Below, piece after piece: positions 51,582 to 59,353 of a DNA stretch of 64,000 nucleotides (positions within the stretch are counted from its first letter, which is position 1; each line of letters begins with the position of its first letter). Made by a program: the position numbers and the translations under genes. Under the pieces are notes generated by a model. It saw only the letters and a list, made by a program, of their open reading frames with translations, ran no database searches and was not told the origin of the DNA. The stretch covers positions 62,001-126,000 of the forward strand of contig JACKBM010000004.1 of the NCBI GenBank assembly GCA_020634575.1, written 5' to 3'. This stretch comes from Ardenticatenales bacterium. Lineage in GTDB: Bacteria > Chloroflexota > Anaerolineae > Promineifilales > Promineifilaceae.

Positions 51582-52230
51582 CCTGTTTACCTTCCTGGCG
51601 CCAGCGCTCCAAAATCGCCAGCACGTAGCGCCATTTGCGTACGTTGTTACTGACCGCCAGCTCAATCGCCTCCTGCAGCCAGCGCGCCGGGTACGTTTTC
51701 TCGGCGTCGCGCAGTTCGTCGGCGATCAGCGGCGTCAGCTGACCGATATTTTGTTCATAGAGGACAAAGACATTGGGCCGCTCGACAAGCAGCGTAATTG
51801 TCTCTTCCTGGGTGGCGTCCGGTCGCCATTCCCCTTTGGTGATGCCCTCGACGGCAGCGCGCCCCTTCTCCGTGTTCAGGAAATAGAGGTCCATCTGCCC
51901 ATCGGCGCTTTCGACGGAGACATGCAGGAAACTGCCCCGGGCCACCGCCCGTTCCAACCCATCCTCAACCGCTTTGGCCGCGAGGCTCATGTTGGCGCCC
52001 AACCCCTCCATGAACATTGGATCATTGAGGAAATCGACCAGGCGCAAATAGCGCACCGGGCCATCCCGCTGGGTGAGCGCCCAAAACGCGTACAGCGTCA
52101 CCTTCAGCTCCGCCATGTTGTCAATGGCGGGCAGCAGGTCGCTAAAAAACAGGTTGGGGATTGCGGTCAGCCGCAATTTACCGTCGGGAAAACCGGCAAA
52201 CCCTTTCATGCCACCGTCGCGCGTATTCAT
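51502..52230 (-). CDS. DnaD-like replication protein
   Basis: A 242-residue protein. The N-terminal 130 residues resemble a winged-helix region, and the C-terminal part FVLYEQNIGQLTPLIADELRDAEKTYPARWLQEAIELAVSNNVRKWRYVLAILERW fits the DnaD/DnaB_2 domain that binds DNA in replication initiation and restart of Firmicutes. With the adjacent double helicase loader it forms a primosome-like pair. I chose ATG 52230; an in-frame ATG at 52209 is possible. The upstream-element copy 2 ends about 60 bases before the start. Confidence 0.85.
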   Translation of the reverse strand: MNTRDGGMKGFAGFPDGKLRLTAIPNLFFSDLLPAIDNMAELKVTLYAFWALTQRDGPVRYLRLVDFLNDPMFMEGLGANMSLAAKAVEDGLERAVARGSFLHVSVESADGQMDLYFLNTEKGRAAVEGITKGEWRPDATQEETITLLVERPNVFVLYEQNIGQLTPLIADELRDAEKTYPARWLQEAIELAVSNNVRKWRYVLAILERWRQEGKQDGISGRDSQKELRGQIPKEYEDIIER

Positions 52231-52287
52231 GCCACTATGATACCGGAAAATCGGCCGCCGTTCGCGCCCATTTTGCACACTCGTTCT

Positions 52288-52540
52288 GGGGCTCTGGCCG
52301 CTGCCCGTTTATTTATGTCTACTATCAATCTAGAATTCCCGACATTTCCTGAGCCTCTGCCATGGGGATTGGCGTTCATCATGAGCAGGCGAAGGACCTC
52401 GATCCCAGGCTTTGAGCCAGATTGGGTGTCGCCAGGCACCGCTTACCGTACGTCCGGTGAGTCGTTATGACAGTGCCATTCTGGTCCGGAAAACCAACCA
52501 CGTTCCTATGAGCCCTGCCAGCCGCGAACCGGGTCAGGCT
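52288..52540 (-). repeat. Upstream element copy 2
   Basis: Read on the minus strand this aligns with the 32034-32361 element over about 250 bases, including the end CCCCATGG-AGAGGCTCAGGAAATGTCGG and the following ATAGTAGACATAAAT (ACAGTAGCCATAAAT in copy 1). The distal inverted end is lost after GGGTCAGG. It points toward the DnaD-like gene at nearly the same distance (108 bases) as copy 1 does toward the GH13 gene. The remaining sequence up to 52593 shows nothing recognisable. Confidence 0.75.
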
Positions 52541-52593
52541 AACAGCTCGGTACACCAACCATAGTCGTCGCCTGACATGGTTTGCTTACCTAA

Positions 52594-53628
52594 TTAGTCG
52601 TCCCCTGACAACCAGCTTCCCGGCATCGAACAGCCACCCGGTTCACCCGGCTCACCATAAATCATCTCCACGAGGTGAAAATAGCCGTCGTCTGCCAGGG
52701 CAAAAATACGGGTAAAGGGCCGGTTCGGATCATCTGGAAAACAGGGGCCCGTATTGCCATGGACAATGAGGCGCTGTTGGTCCGGATCATCCTCATCAGC
52801 CTGGAGCTCAGATTGCATGGAGCAGTCTGAAGGGGGCCAGCTTTCTTGGGGAGAAATGTCAGCCCATTTGATCCAGGAGACCAGTGCCCGTTCGGAGCGT
52901 CCCATGATATCGACAAATGCGTAGCATACGCCGCCAGAAAGCCAGACCTGGCGGCTGATAAGCAGATCGGGCCGGCCATCCCCATTGATGTCACCGGGTG
53001 ACTCTACGAATAGTTTGTTGTCATAGCCAAAACCACTTTGATACTGCAGGTGGTACCGGCCGGTCCCACAACCAAATATCCAATACCCCCGGTTCGTCGC
53101 CAGCACCAGCTCCTCATCCCGCCGCCCATCCAGGTTCAGCCACACCAGCTGTGCCGTCAGGCCCAGCTCAGCCAGGCTGGCCGGCACCAGCGCCAGGTCG
53201 CCGCCGCCATCCAGGTAAGCGATGATGATGGCCGGCGCCAGCTCGGTTTCCGCTATCTGCTCAAAAGCGATCATAAATGTTGGCCAACTTCTCAAAACGT
53301 CGGGCGCAAACTGCAAAGGCCCTGTCTCTACCGGCAGCGGACAATCCGGCAGGCGCGTCGGCAGCCAGGTAATGGTGGGAATCAAGGTGGCCGTGGGCGG
53401 AGCAGCCTGTGTCGGCACGGCGCTGGCGGTGGGCGTCGCCCCAATAGTTGGCGACGGTTCTAGCAGCGAAGGTAGGGGGCTGGCCAGGGACGTTGCTGGC
53501 ACCACCGCTTCAGAGCCGTCCGGCCCGGCGCAGGCCGCCAACAGGCTGGTTAGAGCAAAGATCAGCCACGCCAGGAGGGCAGCCTGCGTTGGCAACCTCC
53601 TGGCCCAACCTTGCCCTTCACGATTCAT
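52594..53628 (-). CDS. Lipoprotein of unknown function
   Basis: A 344-residue lipoprotein. The signal LLAWLIFALTSLLAAC gives a lipidated cysteine near residue 33, followed by a Pro/Thr/Ala stalk. The body is rich in aromatic residues, has six or more cysteines and one calcium-loop-like segment DINGDGRPD near residue 210. The pattern resembles single-domain VCBS-like lipoproteins. No enzyme motif is seen. It is divergent from the padR-type gene. Confidence 0.75.
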   Translation of the reverse strand: MNREGQGWARRLPTQAALLAWLIFALTSLLAACAGPDGSEAVVPATSLASPLPSLLEPSPTIGATPTASAVPTQAAPPTATLIPTITWLPTRLPDCPLPVETGPLQFAPDVLRSWPTFMIAFEQIAETELAPAIIIAYLDGGGDLALVPASLAELGLTAQLVWLNLDGRRDEELVLATNRGYWIFGCGTGRYHLQYQSGFGYDNKLFVESPGDINGDGRPDLLISRQVWLSGGVCYAFVDIMGRSERALVSWIKWADISPQESWPPSDCSMQSELQADEDDPDQQRLIVHGNTGPCFPDDPNRPFTRIFALADDGYFHLVEMIYGEPGEPGGCSMPGSWLSGDD

Positions 53629-53665
53629 TGCCAGTCACCCATCCTCACAAAATACCTGACCGCGC

Positions 53666-53725
53666 TTGACAAACAAACCCCGCCGTTCTAATATATCCGT
53701 CGTGGATATATCGACGACGGATATA
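53666..53725 (+). promoter_or_regulatory. padR promoter and operator
   Basis: A consensus promoter, TTGACA at 53666-53671, 17-base spacer, TAATAT at 53689-53694. A 12-bp inverted repeat, TATATCCGTCGT-(10)-ACGACGGATATA at 53692-53725, begins inside the -10 box and covers the transcription start. PadR proteins bind such dyads to repress themselves. Confidence 0.85.
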
Positions 53726-53736
53726 ACGGAGGAATC

Positions 53737-54105
53737 ATGGCCACAAAAGACGATCTTGAAGCAATGTTACCGCTCACGCCGGCCGTTTTCCACATCCTCC
53801 TGGCCCTGGCCGACCAGGAACGGCATGGCTATGGCATTATGCAGGAGGTGGAGCGGCAGACTGATGGCGCCGTTCGCCTGGGGCCGGGCACCTTATATGG
53901 CTCTATCAAACGGATGCTCAAGGCCAACCTGCTCATCGAGACTGAGGCCCGTCCCGAACCGGAGCATGATGATGAGCGACGACGCTATTATCAGCTGACG
54001 AATTTCGGTCAGCGCGTCGCCCGTGCCGAAGCCGCCCGGCTGGCACACCTGGTCCGGCAGGCGCAGGCCAAGCAGCTGTTAACAGCAGAGCGGGGGCTAG
54101 CATGA
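53737..54105 (+). CDS. PadR-family transcriptional repressor
   Basis: A 122-residue winged-helix regulator. HILLALADQERHGYGIMQEVERQTDGAVRLGPGTLYGSIKRMLKANLL is the PadR domain, with the GTLYGxIKRM recognition helix, and the wing ends in DERRRYYQLTNFGQRVARAEAARL. GGAGG lies seven bases before the ATG. It is coupled by ATGA overlap to a membrane protein, the usual arrangement in which PadR controls its neighbour. Confidence 0.92.
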   Translation: MATKDDLEAMLPLTPAVFHILLALADQERHGYGIMQEVERQTDGAVRLGPGTLYGSIKRMLKANLLIETEARPEPEHDDERRRYYQLTNFGQRVARAEAARLAHLVRQAQAKQLLTAERGLA

Positions 54106-54737
54106 ACCGGCCGGTCCTCACATCAACAACCCCCTGGCCTATCCGCCTGTTTAGCAAATTGCTATGGCTTTACCCGGCCAGCTTCCGCCATCATTTCGGC
54201 GCCGACATGACGCTTCTGTTCCGAGAACTTTATCGTGATCACCAACGCAGGGGCAGGCACAGCCTGCTCCGTTTCTTGCTGGCAACTTATGGGGAGACGG
54301 TTCACACTGCCCTCCTCGAAAATATTCATGATTGGGAGCAACAGATGAAAACCAAACACCGTCTCGCTGCCCTATTGGGCCTGGTTCTTCTCGCCTATTC
54401 CGGCTTCTTCGCCCTCTTCAACATCCTCAAATACAATCTGGGGGTCCCTTTCAGATTCGACCCTTTCACCAACCTGACGCCGGCCGGACCAACTACCCTC
54501 TGGCATGCGCTCTGGAATGCCCTCATTATCTTCGGCCCGGCCCTGGCCCTGTTGCTCTTTGCCCTCCCTACCATCCAGTTCCGTTTCAATCGGAGCAATG
54601 ATCCCCTGCTGGCCGTTTCGCTGCGCCAGACCAGCCGGCTTAACCTCATTCTGATAGGGCTCTGCCTGGGGCTTCTGGCTATCTTTGTGCTTTATGCTGT
54701 GGCTGAAAACCTCTCCTGTCTGGCCAGGATCTGCTAA
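54102..54737 (+). CDS. Membrane protein paired with the PadR regulator
   Basis: A 211-residue protein. The N-terminal part LLWLYPASFRHHFGADMTLLFRELYRDH resembles the short prefix domain found before macrolide-export-type ABC permeases in PadR-linked genes. Four membrane helices follow (about residues 87-105, 135-155, 183-203 and others), but the permease domain itself is absent. It may be a signalling or regulatory membrane partner. Start overlaps the padR stop. Confidence 0.75.
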   Translation: MNRPVLTSTTPWPIRLFSKLLWLYPASFRHHFGADMTLLFRELYRDHQRRGRHSLLRFLLATYGETVHTALLENIHDWEQQMKTKHRLAALLGLVLLAYSGFFALFNILKYNLGVPFRFDPFTNLTPAGPTTLWHALWNALIIFGPALALLLFALPTIQFRFNRSNDPLLAVSLRQTSRLNLILIGLCLGLLAIFVLYAVAENLSCLARIC

Positions 54738-54785
54738 ACTGTCCCAGCAGCAACCCATAACCAGACTTATGTCCCGGAGAGAAAG

Positions 54786-55766
54786 ATGAGCCAGACGCCC
54801 GACAGTCCCCCACTTTCACCACCGGCCGGTTTCCATTGGCGCCCGGTCCAGCGTGACGATGTTCCCGCTATCCAACAGCTGACGATAGCCACCGCCGCCG
54901 TCGACAAGACGGAGGGTCCCGCCTCTCCGCAGAACATTCAGCAGATCTTTGCCTTATTGGGCGATGAGATGCCCCGCAACAGCCTTGCCGGTCTGACACC
55001 GGCCGGAGAAATAGTCGCCCTGGCCATGGTGTTCTTTCGGCCTGCGGACAACGAACGGCTGGCCATGATCTCCGGTACTGTCCATCCTGACTATCGTGCC
55101 CGCGGCCTGGGCAGCTACCTGTTAGCCTGGATGGAAGCCCGCGTGCAACAACAGGCTGCCCGCGACAACAATGATCAGCCGGTTCGCGTCCAGACCAGCT
55201 GTGCCGACCATCTTCAGGATAGAATAACGCTTTTTGGGCAGCATGGGTTTGCGCCGATTCGCTACGCCTACAAGATGCGCCACCCCCTGGCACAGCAGAT
55301 CGCGAAAACATCGCTTCCAGATGGTCTGCAGCTGATTCCCTGGCATGAAACCCATAGCGACGCAGCCAGGCAAGCATTTAACATCGCCTTTCAAGACATT
55401 TGGGGCGTTCCGGAAATGGATACAACCCTCTGGCAACAATTCTTCGTTGGCGTGCCTCAGTTTCGCCCCGATCTTTCCTGGCTGGTCCTGGCCGATGAAA
55501 CGATCGTCGCATTTTGCATCAACTGGGTCAATGAGAGGAATCAGGAAGGCTGGATCGAAGCGGTCGGCGTCCTACCAGCCTGGCGAGGTCGCGGCGTCGC
55601 CGCGGCCCTGCTGACCCAATCGCTGCATGAATTCCAGGCCCTGGGCCTGAAATCTGCCGGGCTGGACGTCGATACGGAGAACCCGACCGGGGCACTACAA
55701 CTGTATGAAAAGCTGGGCTTTGCGGCCATCAAACGAACTATCTTCTTCAGCAAGCCACTCAATTAA
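54786..55766 (+). CDS. Double-GNAT acetyltransferase (MshD-like layout)
   Basis: A 326-residue protein with two GNAT domains. The first holds MISGTVHPDYRARGLGSYLLAWMEA (acetyl-CoA loop RARGLG) at about residues 97-121; the second holds EAVGVLPAWRGRGVAAALLTQSL (loop RGRGVA) at about 258-280, followed by DTENPTGALQLYEKLGF. Two tandem domains occur in mycothiol synthase and related enzymes, but mycothiol is not expected here, so the substrate is unknown. AGAGAAAG precedes the start. Confidence 0.87.
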   Translation: MSQTPDSPPLSPPAGFHWRPVQRDDVPAIQQLTIATAAVDKTEGPASPQNIQQIFALLGDEMPRNSLAGLTPAGEIVALAMVFFRPADNERLAMISGTVHPDYRARGLGSYLLAWMEARVQQQAARDNNDQPVRVQTSCADHLQDRITLFGQHGFAPIRYAYKMRHPLAQQIAKTSLPDGLQLIPWHETHSDAARQAFNIAFQDIWGVPEMDTTLWQQFFVGVPQFRPDLSWLVLADETIVAFCINWVNERNQEGWIEAVGVLPAWRGRGVAAALLTQSLHEFQALGLKSAGLDVDTENPTGALQLYEKLGFAAIKRTIFFSKPLN

Positions 55767-56004
55767 GTCACTACGCAAGCACAAGCAGCCAACTCAAATC
55801 ACATCTGCACGGTGGCCATCAATCCACGGCAAGGCCCTGGCATAAGGCAACTAAGTCGCCCAGATAGCCGGGTAGCGGCCAGCTCAGAGTATATCGGAGG
55901 GTTCCAGAAGGGTGAACAGCACCTTTCTGGCTGCCAGAAGTCAAGATGCGACACTGGCAATCCACGACAATGGCAGCATTCTATAACCTTAGGGGATTTG
56001 CCAT
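55767..56004. other. Gene-free gap
   Basis: About 240 bases between the acetyltransferase and the next lipoprotein gene. I see no gene, repeat or terminator in it; a promoter for the lipoprotein is expected but not clear. Confidence 0.5.
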
Positions 56005-57156
56005 ATGTCTCGCCTCAAATATCTCTTGCTTCTCCTTTTGCTCCTGGGCTGCGTGCCGGCGACCACGCCCGCCGGTGAACCGGTCGCCCCCACAGTTGAC
56101 CCCGTGAGCGCCACGGCGACCGCGGCAGCGCCTGATTTACCCACCGTAGCCGTCACTGAAGTCCAGATTGATGCCGACGCTTCGCCAACGCCGCCAGCCA
56201 CGCCCACACCTTTCCCCACGCCATCAGCGACCCCGATCCTCCTTCCCTGTGAGGCCCCTTTTGCCGAGCTGCGGCTCTCAGCCGAGACGGTCGTGTACGC
56301 TGGCCTGGCTCAACTGGAACAGAACCCCCAAACCAACTTTCCTCAACTCAAACAGGATGACCCCACCTGGGACAGCCTCGTTCTGGAAACGGTCAACGCC
56401 GGCACTCAATATCTCAACCAGTGCACCGACCCAACCAGACCGCTGGCAGACCAGGCTGAGTCGCTGGCCCAATTGGCCACTTTTTATCAGCTGATTCCGA
56501 GCCTCAGCGTTGAGATCGCATTGCAGAGCACGCCGCCGTCAACCTATGCCTGGGAATCAGCCCAGGCGTATCTGCCAGAAACTGAGCTACTGGATTTGGA
56601 TGGGGATGGCGAGGAGGAACTGATCCTCCATACCCAACTGCCCTTCTATTCAGCCGAAACTGTTCTGACTATCCAGGGCGGTCTGACCATCGCTTTCTAC
56701 CAGCACCCGGATGGTTGGCAAGGCAAGGTCATCTGGCCTTTCCATTACTTTGTCCCGCAAGCGGAGGATTATCTGCGCTATGCACCATTCTGGGAATCGG
56801 CCCATGTCCCGAACACACCTACCGAGGCACTGAACGTCCGGCCGCACCCCACGCTACAGCAACTTGAACCTGGCTATCTGGCGATCGCCGGCAGCATCTT
56901 CAGCCCCCTTGATGATTTCCTTGAATTAGGGGTCATTCGCTGGGCGGCTGGCGAGCCAGAGCTGGCCCTGGACATTTTCCAGGCCAACTGGTGCGTCACC
57001 GTCGGCTGGGACATTGCGTCCGATGGCAGCATCACCGTCCCCTTCCTGCCCGAGCCCTTCCCCCACTGCGCCGGCGAATACAACGCCCGCCACTTCCAGC
57101 TGCTAGACGGGCACTACACCATGGAGGAACTCCCACCCACACCGTCGTCACCCTGA
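56005..57156 (+). CDS. Lipoprotein of unknown function
   Basis: A 383-residue lipoprotein. The signal KYLLLLLLLLGC gives lipidated Cys16, followed by a Pro/Thr/Ala stalk to about residue 75. The mature domain includes LDLDGDGEEELILHT near residue 195, a calcium-loop-like segment. The layout resembles the lipoprotein at 52594-53628, with a C-terminal Cys pair. No catalytic motif is seen. A hairpin repeat begins soon after the stop. Confidence 0.75.
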   Translation: MSRLKYLLLLLLLLGCVPATTPAGEPVAPTVDPVSATATAAAPDLPTVAVTEVQIDADASPTPPATPTPFPTPSATPILLPCEAPFAELRLSAETVVYAGLAQLEQNPQTNFPQLKQDDPTWDSLVLETVNAGTQYLNQCTDPTRPLADQAESLAQLATFYQLIPSLSVEIALQSTPPSTYAWESAQAYLPETELLDLDGDGEEELILHTQLPFYSAETVLTIQGGLTIAFYQHPDGWQGKVIWPFHYFVPQAEDYLRYAPFWESAHVPNTPTEALNVRPHPTLQQLEPGYLAIAGSIFSPLDDFLELGVIRWAAGEPELALDIFQANWCVTVGWDIASDGSITVPFLPEPFPHCAGEYNARHFQLLDGHYTMEELPPTPSSP

Positions 57157-57178
57157 GCGCAGCGAAGGTCTCCACCCT

Positions 57179-57230
57179 CGCCGGGGCGCAACCCGTCGGG
57201 AGAGGCACCCAACGGGTTGCCGCCCCGGCG
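57179..57230. repeat. Hairpin repeat, GGGGCGCAACCCGT family
   Basis: CGCCGGGGCGCAACCCGT pairs with ACGGGTTGCCGCCCCGGCG around CGGGAGAGGCACCCA. It is preceded by CCCTGAGCGCAGCGAAGG and followed by a second small hairpin (GCGCCCGCAGGGCGC). Related copies are at 19899, 59085 and 59219. Confidence 0.8.
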
Positions 57231-57309
57231 CAGCGCCCGCAGGGCGCCCCCATCACCCTGAGCAGGACACACACCTGTCAGACTGACGCTGACCATCGCG
57301 AAGCGGAAG

Positions 57310-57894
57310 TCACCAGCGGTCAGCCACCAAAATGGTCGTCAGGTAATGCAGCGTGCCCGGCCGGACATCACCAGGAAGCCGTCGGGCCACTTCGGCCACC
57401 AACTCACCAATAAAATGAATGTTTTTGGGGAAAATCTCCGCCGCCTGCGCCCGGAACAGGACGGTCGCATTCAACACATCGCCCTCCAGGTAATAATGCA
57501 GCTCGCGCATACATTTGGCCGCGGCATCATCGCGGTGCGAGGGCATCGACTCATTAGGGACGATGATGACCGCCCGCTTGGACGCCGGAAAATGGGTCAG
57601 ACAATCGACCACATTGTCGATTTTTGTCCGCATCCCGTCGCGGTAATCCCCCTGCGAGCCGCCGCGGTGTGCTGAAAAGTATTTTTCGCGCAGCGCTGGT
57701 TCGATGGGTAGCTCCAGGTTCCAGGCCGAATAAGCCGCCAGCGCCTCGCCCGGAAACAGTTCAGTCTCCACCAGCCACGGCTCCAGCCGGATATCCAGGT
57801 GCAGGTTGCGCACAGCCCCCTGCTCGGCAGTCAGCCGGCACATCAGCTCATAGGCTTCGCGGCAGCTGACGGTCTTGATCACGTGTCGTTCCAT
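57310..57894 (-). CDS. Thymidylate-synthase-like protein
   Basis: A 194-residue protein with the layout of the thymidylate synthase superfamily. A cysteine (Cys128 in AAKCMRELHYYL) lies 19 residues before LNATVLFRAQAAEIFPKN, where thymidylate synthases have their catalytic Cys and the RSQD-type segment (Arg148 here). It is shorter than ThyA and its N-terminus shows no folate or nucleotide motif I recognise. A pyrimidine-modifying or unrelated function is possible. ATG 57894 has AGGAG nine bases upstream. It is divergent from the hydrolase gene. Confidence 0.65.
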   Translation of the reverse strand: MERHVIKTVSCREAYELMCRLTAEQGAVRNLHLDIRLEPWLVETELFPGEALAAYSAWNLELPIEPALREKYFSAHRGGSQGDYRDGMRTKIDNVVDCLTHFPASKRAVIIVPNESMPSHRDDAAAKCMRELHYYLEGDVLNATVLFRAQAAEIFPKNIHFIGELVAEVARRLPGDVRPGTLHYLTTILVADRW

Positions 57895-57986
57895 AATTAA
57901 AAACTCCTGAGGAAGGGGCGGGGCCAACCGGCCGGTCCCCGCAACATCCCTATACTACACCCAATTCGCCAACCCAAGGAGGCCCC

Positions 57987-58964
57987 ATGAGCGATCTCAA
58001 TCCTGACCAGCAATATTTTGCCGAGGAATTTTACGAAGATTATCGCGAAGGACTGCTCAGCCGGCGCGACTTTATCAAAAAGCTGGCCTACGTCGTCGGC
58101 AGCATGGCCGCCACCGCCACCCTGATGAGCCAGCTCGGCTGCAGCGCCGACGAGCTGCCCGCCACCACCGAGCCGATGCCCACCCCAGCCAGCGCCAAAC
58201 CAACCACAGACCCCTCAACAGCTGCCCTCGTGCTCGTGCCCGGCGCCCAAAGCCCACTCTCCCAACCCGAAGGCGCGCCCGGCATGACCACAGGCGTCGT
58301 CACCTTCGCCAGCGACGGTACAGAAATTAATGGTTACCTGGCCCGGCCAACGGCGACCGGCCCCCATCCCGCCATCCTCGTCTGCCACGAGAATCGCGGC
58401 CTGAACGACCATATCCGCGACGTCGCCCGTCGCTTCGCCCATGAGGGTTACGTCGCCCTGGCTGTTGATCTGCTCGCTCGCGAGGGCGGCGCTGCGGCCC
58501 AGGATGCTGCCCAGATCCCCGGCCTGCTCGGCGCCCCCGGCCCCGAACGCCACGTCGCCGACTTCCGTGCCGCCCTCGATTACTTGCAAACCCTGGACGA
58601 CGTCGCCGGTGACCGCATCGGCATGACCGGCTACTGCTTCGGCGGCGGCATCACCTGGGACACCGCCATCGCTGAGCCCCGGCTCAAAGCGGCCGTCCCC
58701 TTCTACGGCCGCGCCCCCGAGCTGGCCAATGTGGCCGACATCCAGGCCGCCATCCTCGCCGTCTACGCCGAGCAGGACAGCCGCATCAACGCCGGCATCC
58801 CGGCCCTGGAAGAAGCCCTGGACGCGGCCGGCGTCACCTACCAGGTCAACATCTACCCCGGCGTCAACCACGCCTTCCACAACGACACCGGCAACCGCTA
58901 CGTCGAGGCCCAGGCCACCCAGGCCTGGCAGGATACGCTGGCTTGGTTCGGAACGTATTTGTAG
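57987..58964 (+). CDS. Exported dienelactone hydrolase family protein
   Basis: A 325-residue alpha/beta hydrolase. The N-terminus contains SRRDFIKKLAYVVGSMAATA, a Tat-type twin-arginine signal near residue 26, and a possible lipobox SQLGC. A Pro/Thr linker leads to the hydrolase: catalytic Cys in GYCFGGG, Asp in YAEQDSRIN and His in NHAFHND, the Cys-Asp-His triad of dienelactone hydrolases. AAGGAGG lies a few bases upstream. It acts outside the cytoplasm on an unknown ester or lactone. Confidence 0.9.
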   Translation: MSDLNPDQQYFAEEFYEDYREGLLSRRDFIKKLAYVVGSMAATATLMSQLGCSADELPATTEPMPTPASAKPTTDPSTAALVLVPGAQSPLSQPEGAPGMTTGVVTFASDGTEINGYLARPTATGPHPAILVCHENRGLNDHIRDVARRFAHEGYVALAVDLLAREGGAAAQDAAQIPGLLGAPGPERHVADFRAALDYLQTLDDVAGDRIGMTGYCFGGGITWDTAIAEPRLKAAVPFYGRAPELANVADIQAAILAVYAEQDSRINAGIPALEEALDAAGVTYQVNIYPGVNHAFHNDTGNRYVEAQATQAWQDTLAWFGTYL

Positions 58965-59084
58965 CGCGGGGACAGGGGGGATAGCCCGCCATTTTGTCGA
59001 CGTCACCTGTCGGCTTACCCTACAGGTCACCACTTACGATTTGGCAACTAATCACTTGTGACTCACATCACTCTGGCCAGTGTG

Positions 59085-59142
59085 GTCGGGCGGGCGCAAC
59101 CCGACGGGTATTGCTCTCCCGTAGGGTTGTCGCCCGTCCGAC
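59085..59142. repeat. Hairpin repeat, GGCGGGCGCAACCC family
   Basis: GTCGGGCGGGCGCAACCC pairs with GGGTTGTCGCCCGTCCGAC around about 22 bases including ATTGCTCTCCC. The reverse complement closely matches the hairpin at 59219. Confidence 0.8.
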
Positions 59143-59218
59143 CGGCGCGCTGGCGCGCCCTCCGTTGACCAATGCATGCACTGCTGCACGTGTAGGGGGG
59201 GCGCCCTGCGGGCGCCTC

Positions 59219-59271
59219 GCCGCGGCGGCAACCCGTCGGGAGAGCAATACCCAACGGGTTGCGCCTCGGCG
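59219..59271. repeat. Hairpin repeat, GGCGGCAACCCGT family
   Basis: CGCCGCGGCGGCAACCCGT pairs with ACGGGTTGCGCCTCGGCG around CGGGAGAGCAATACCCA. It is an inverted near-copy of the 59085 hairpin and similar to those at 57179 and 19899. Confidence 0.8.
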
Positions 59272-59353
59272 AGATCCTGGAATCAGTCTTATTGTTTGCT
59301 CTTCTGGAGAAGGTTTTTGCCTTTCATCCTCTTTTGACGACAACCGCGCACAC

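Larger units (their letters stand above)
58965..59353. other. Gap filled with hairpin repeats
   Basis: No gene is present in these 390 bases. Two related hairpins (59085-59142 and 59219-59271) occupy the middle as inverted copies of each other, and a GCGCGCTGGCGCGC palindrome lies between. Confidence 0.7.
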
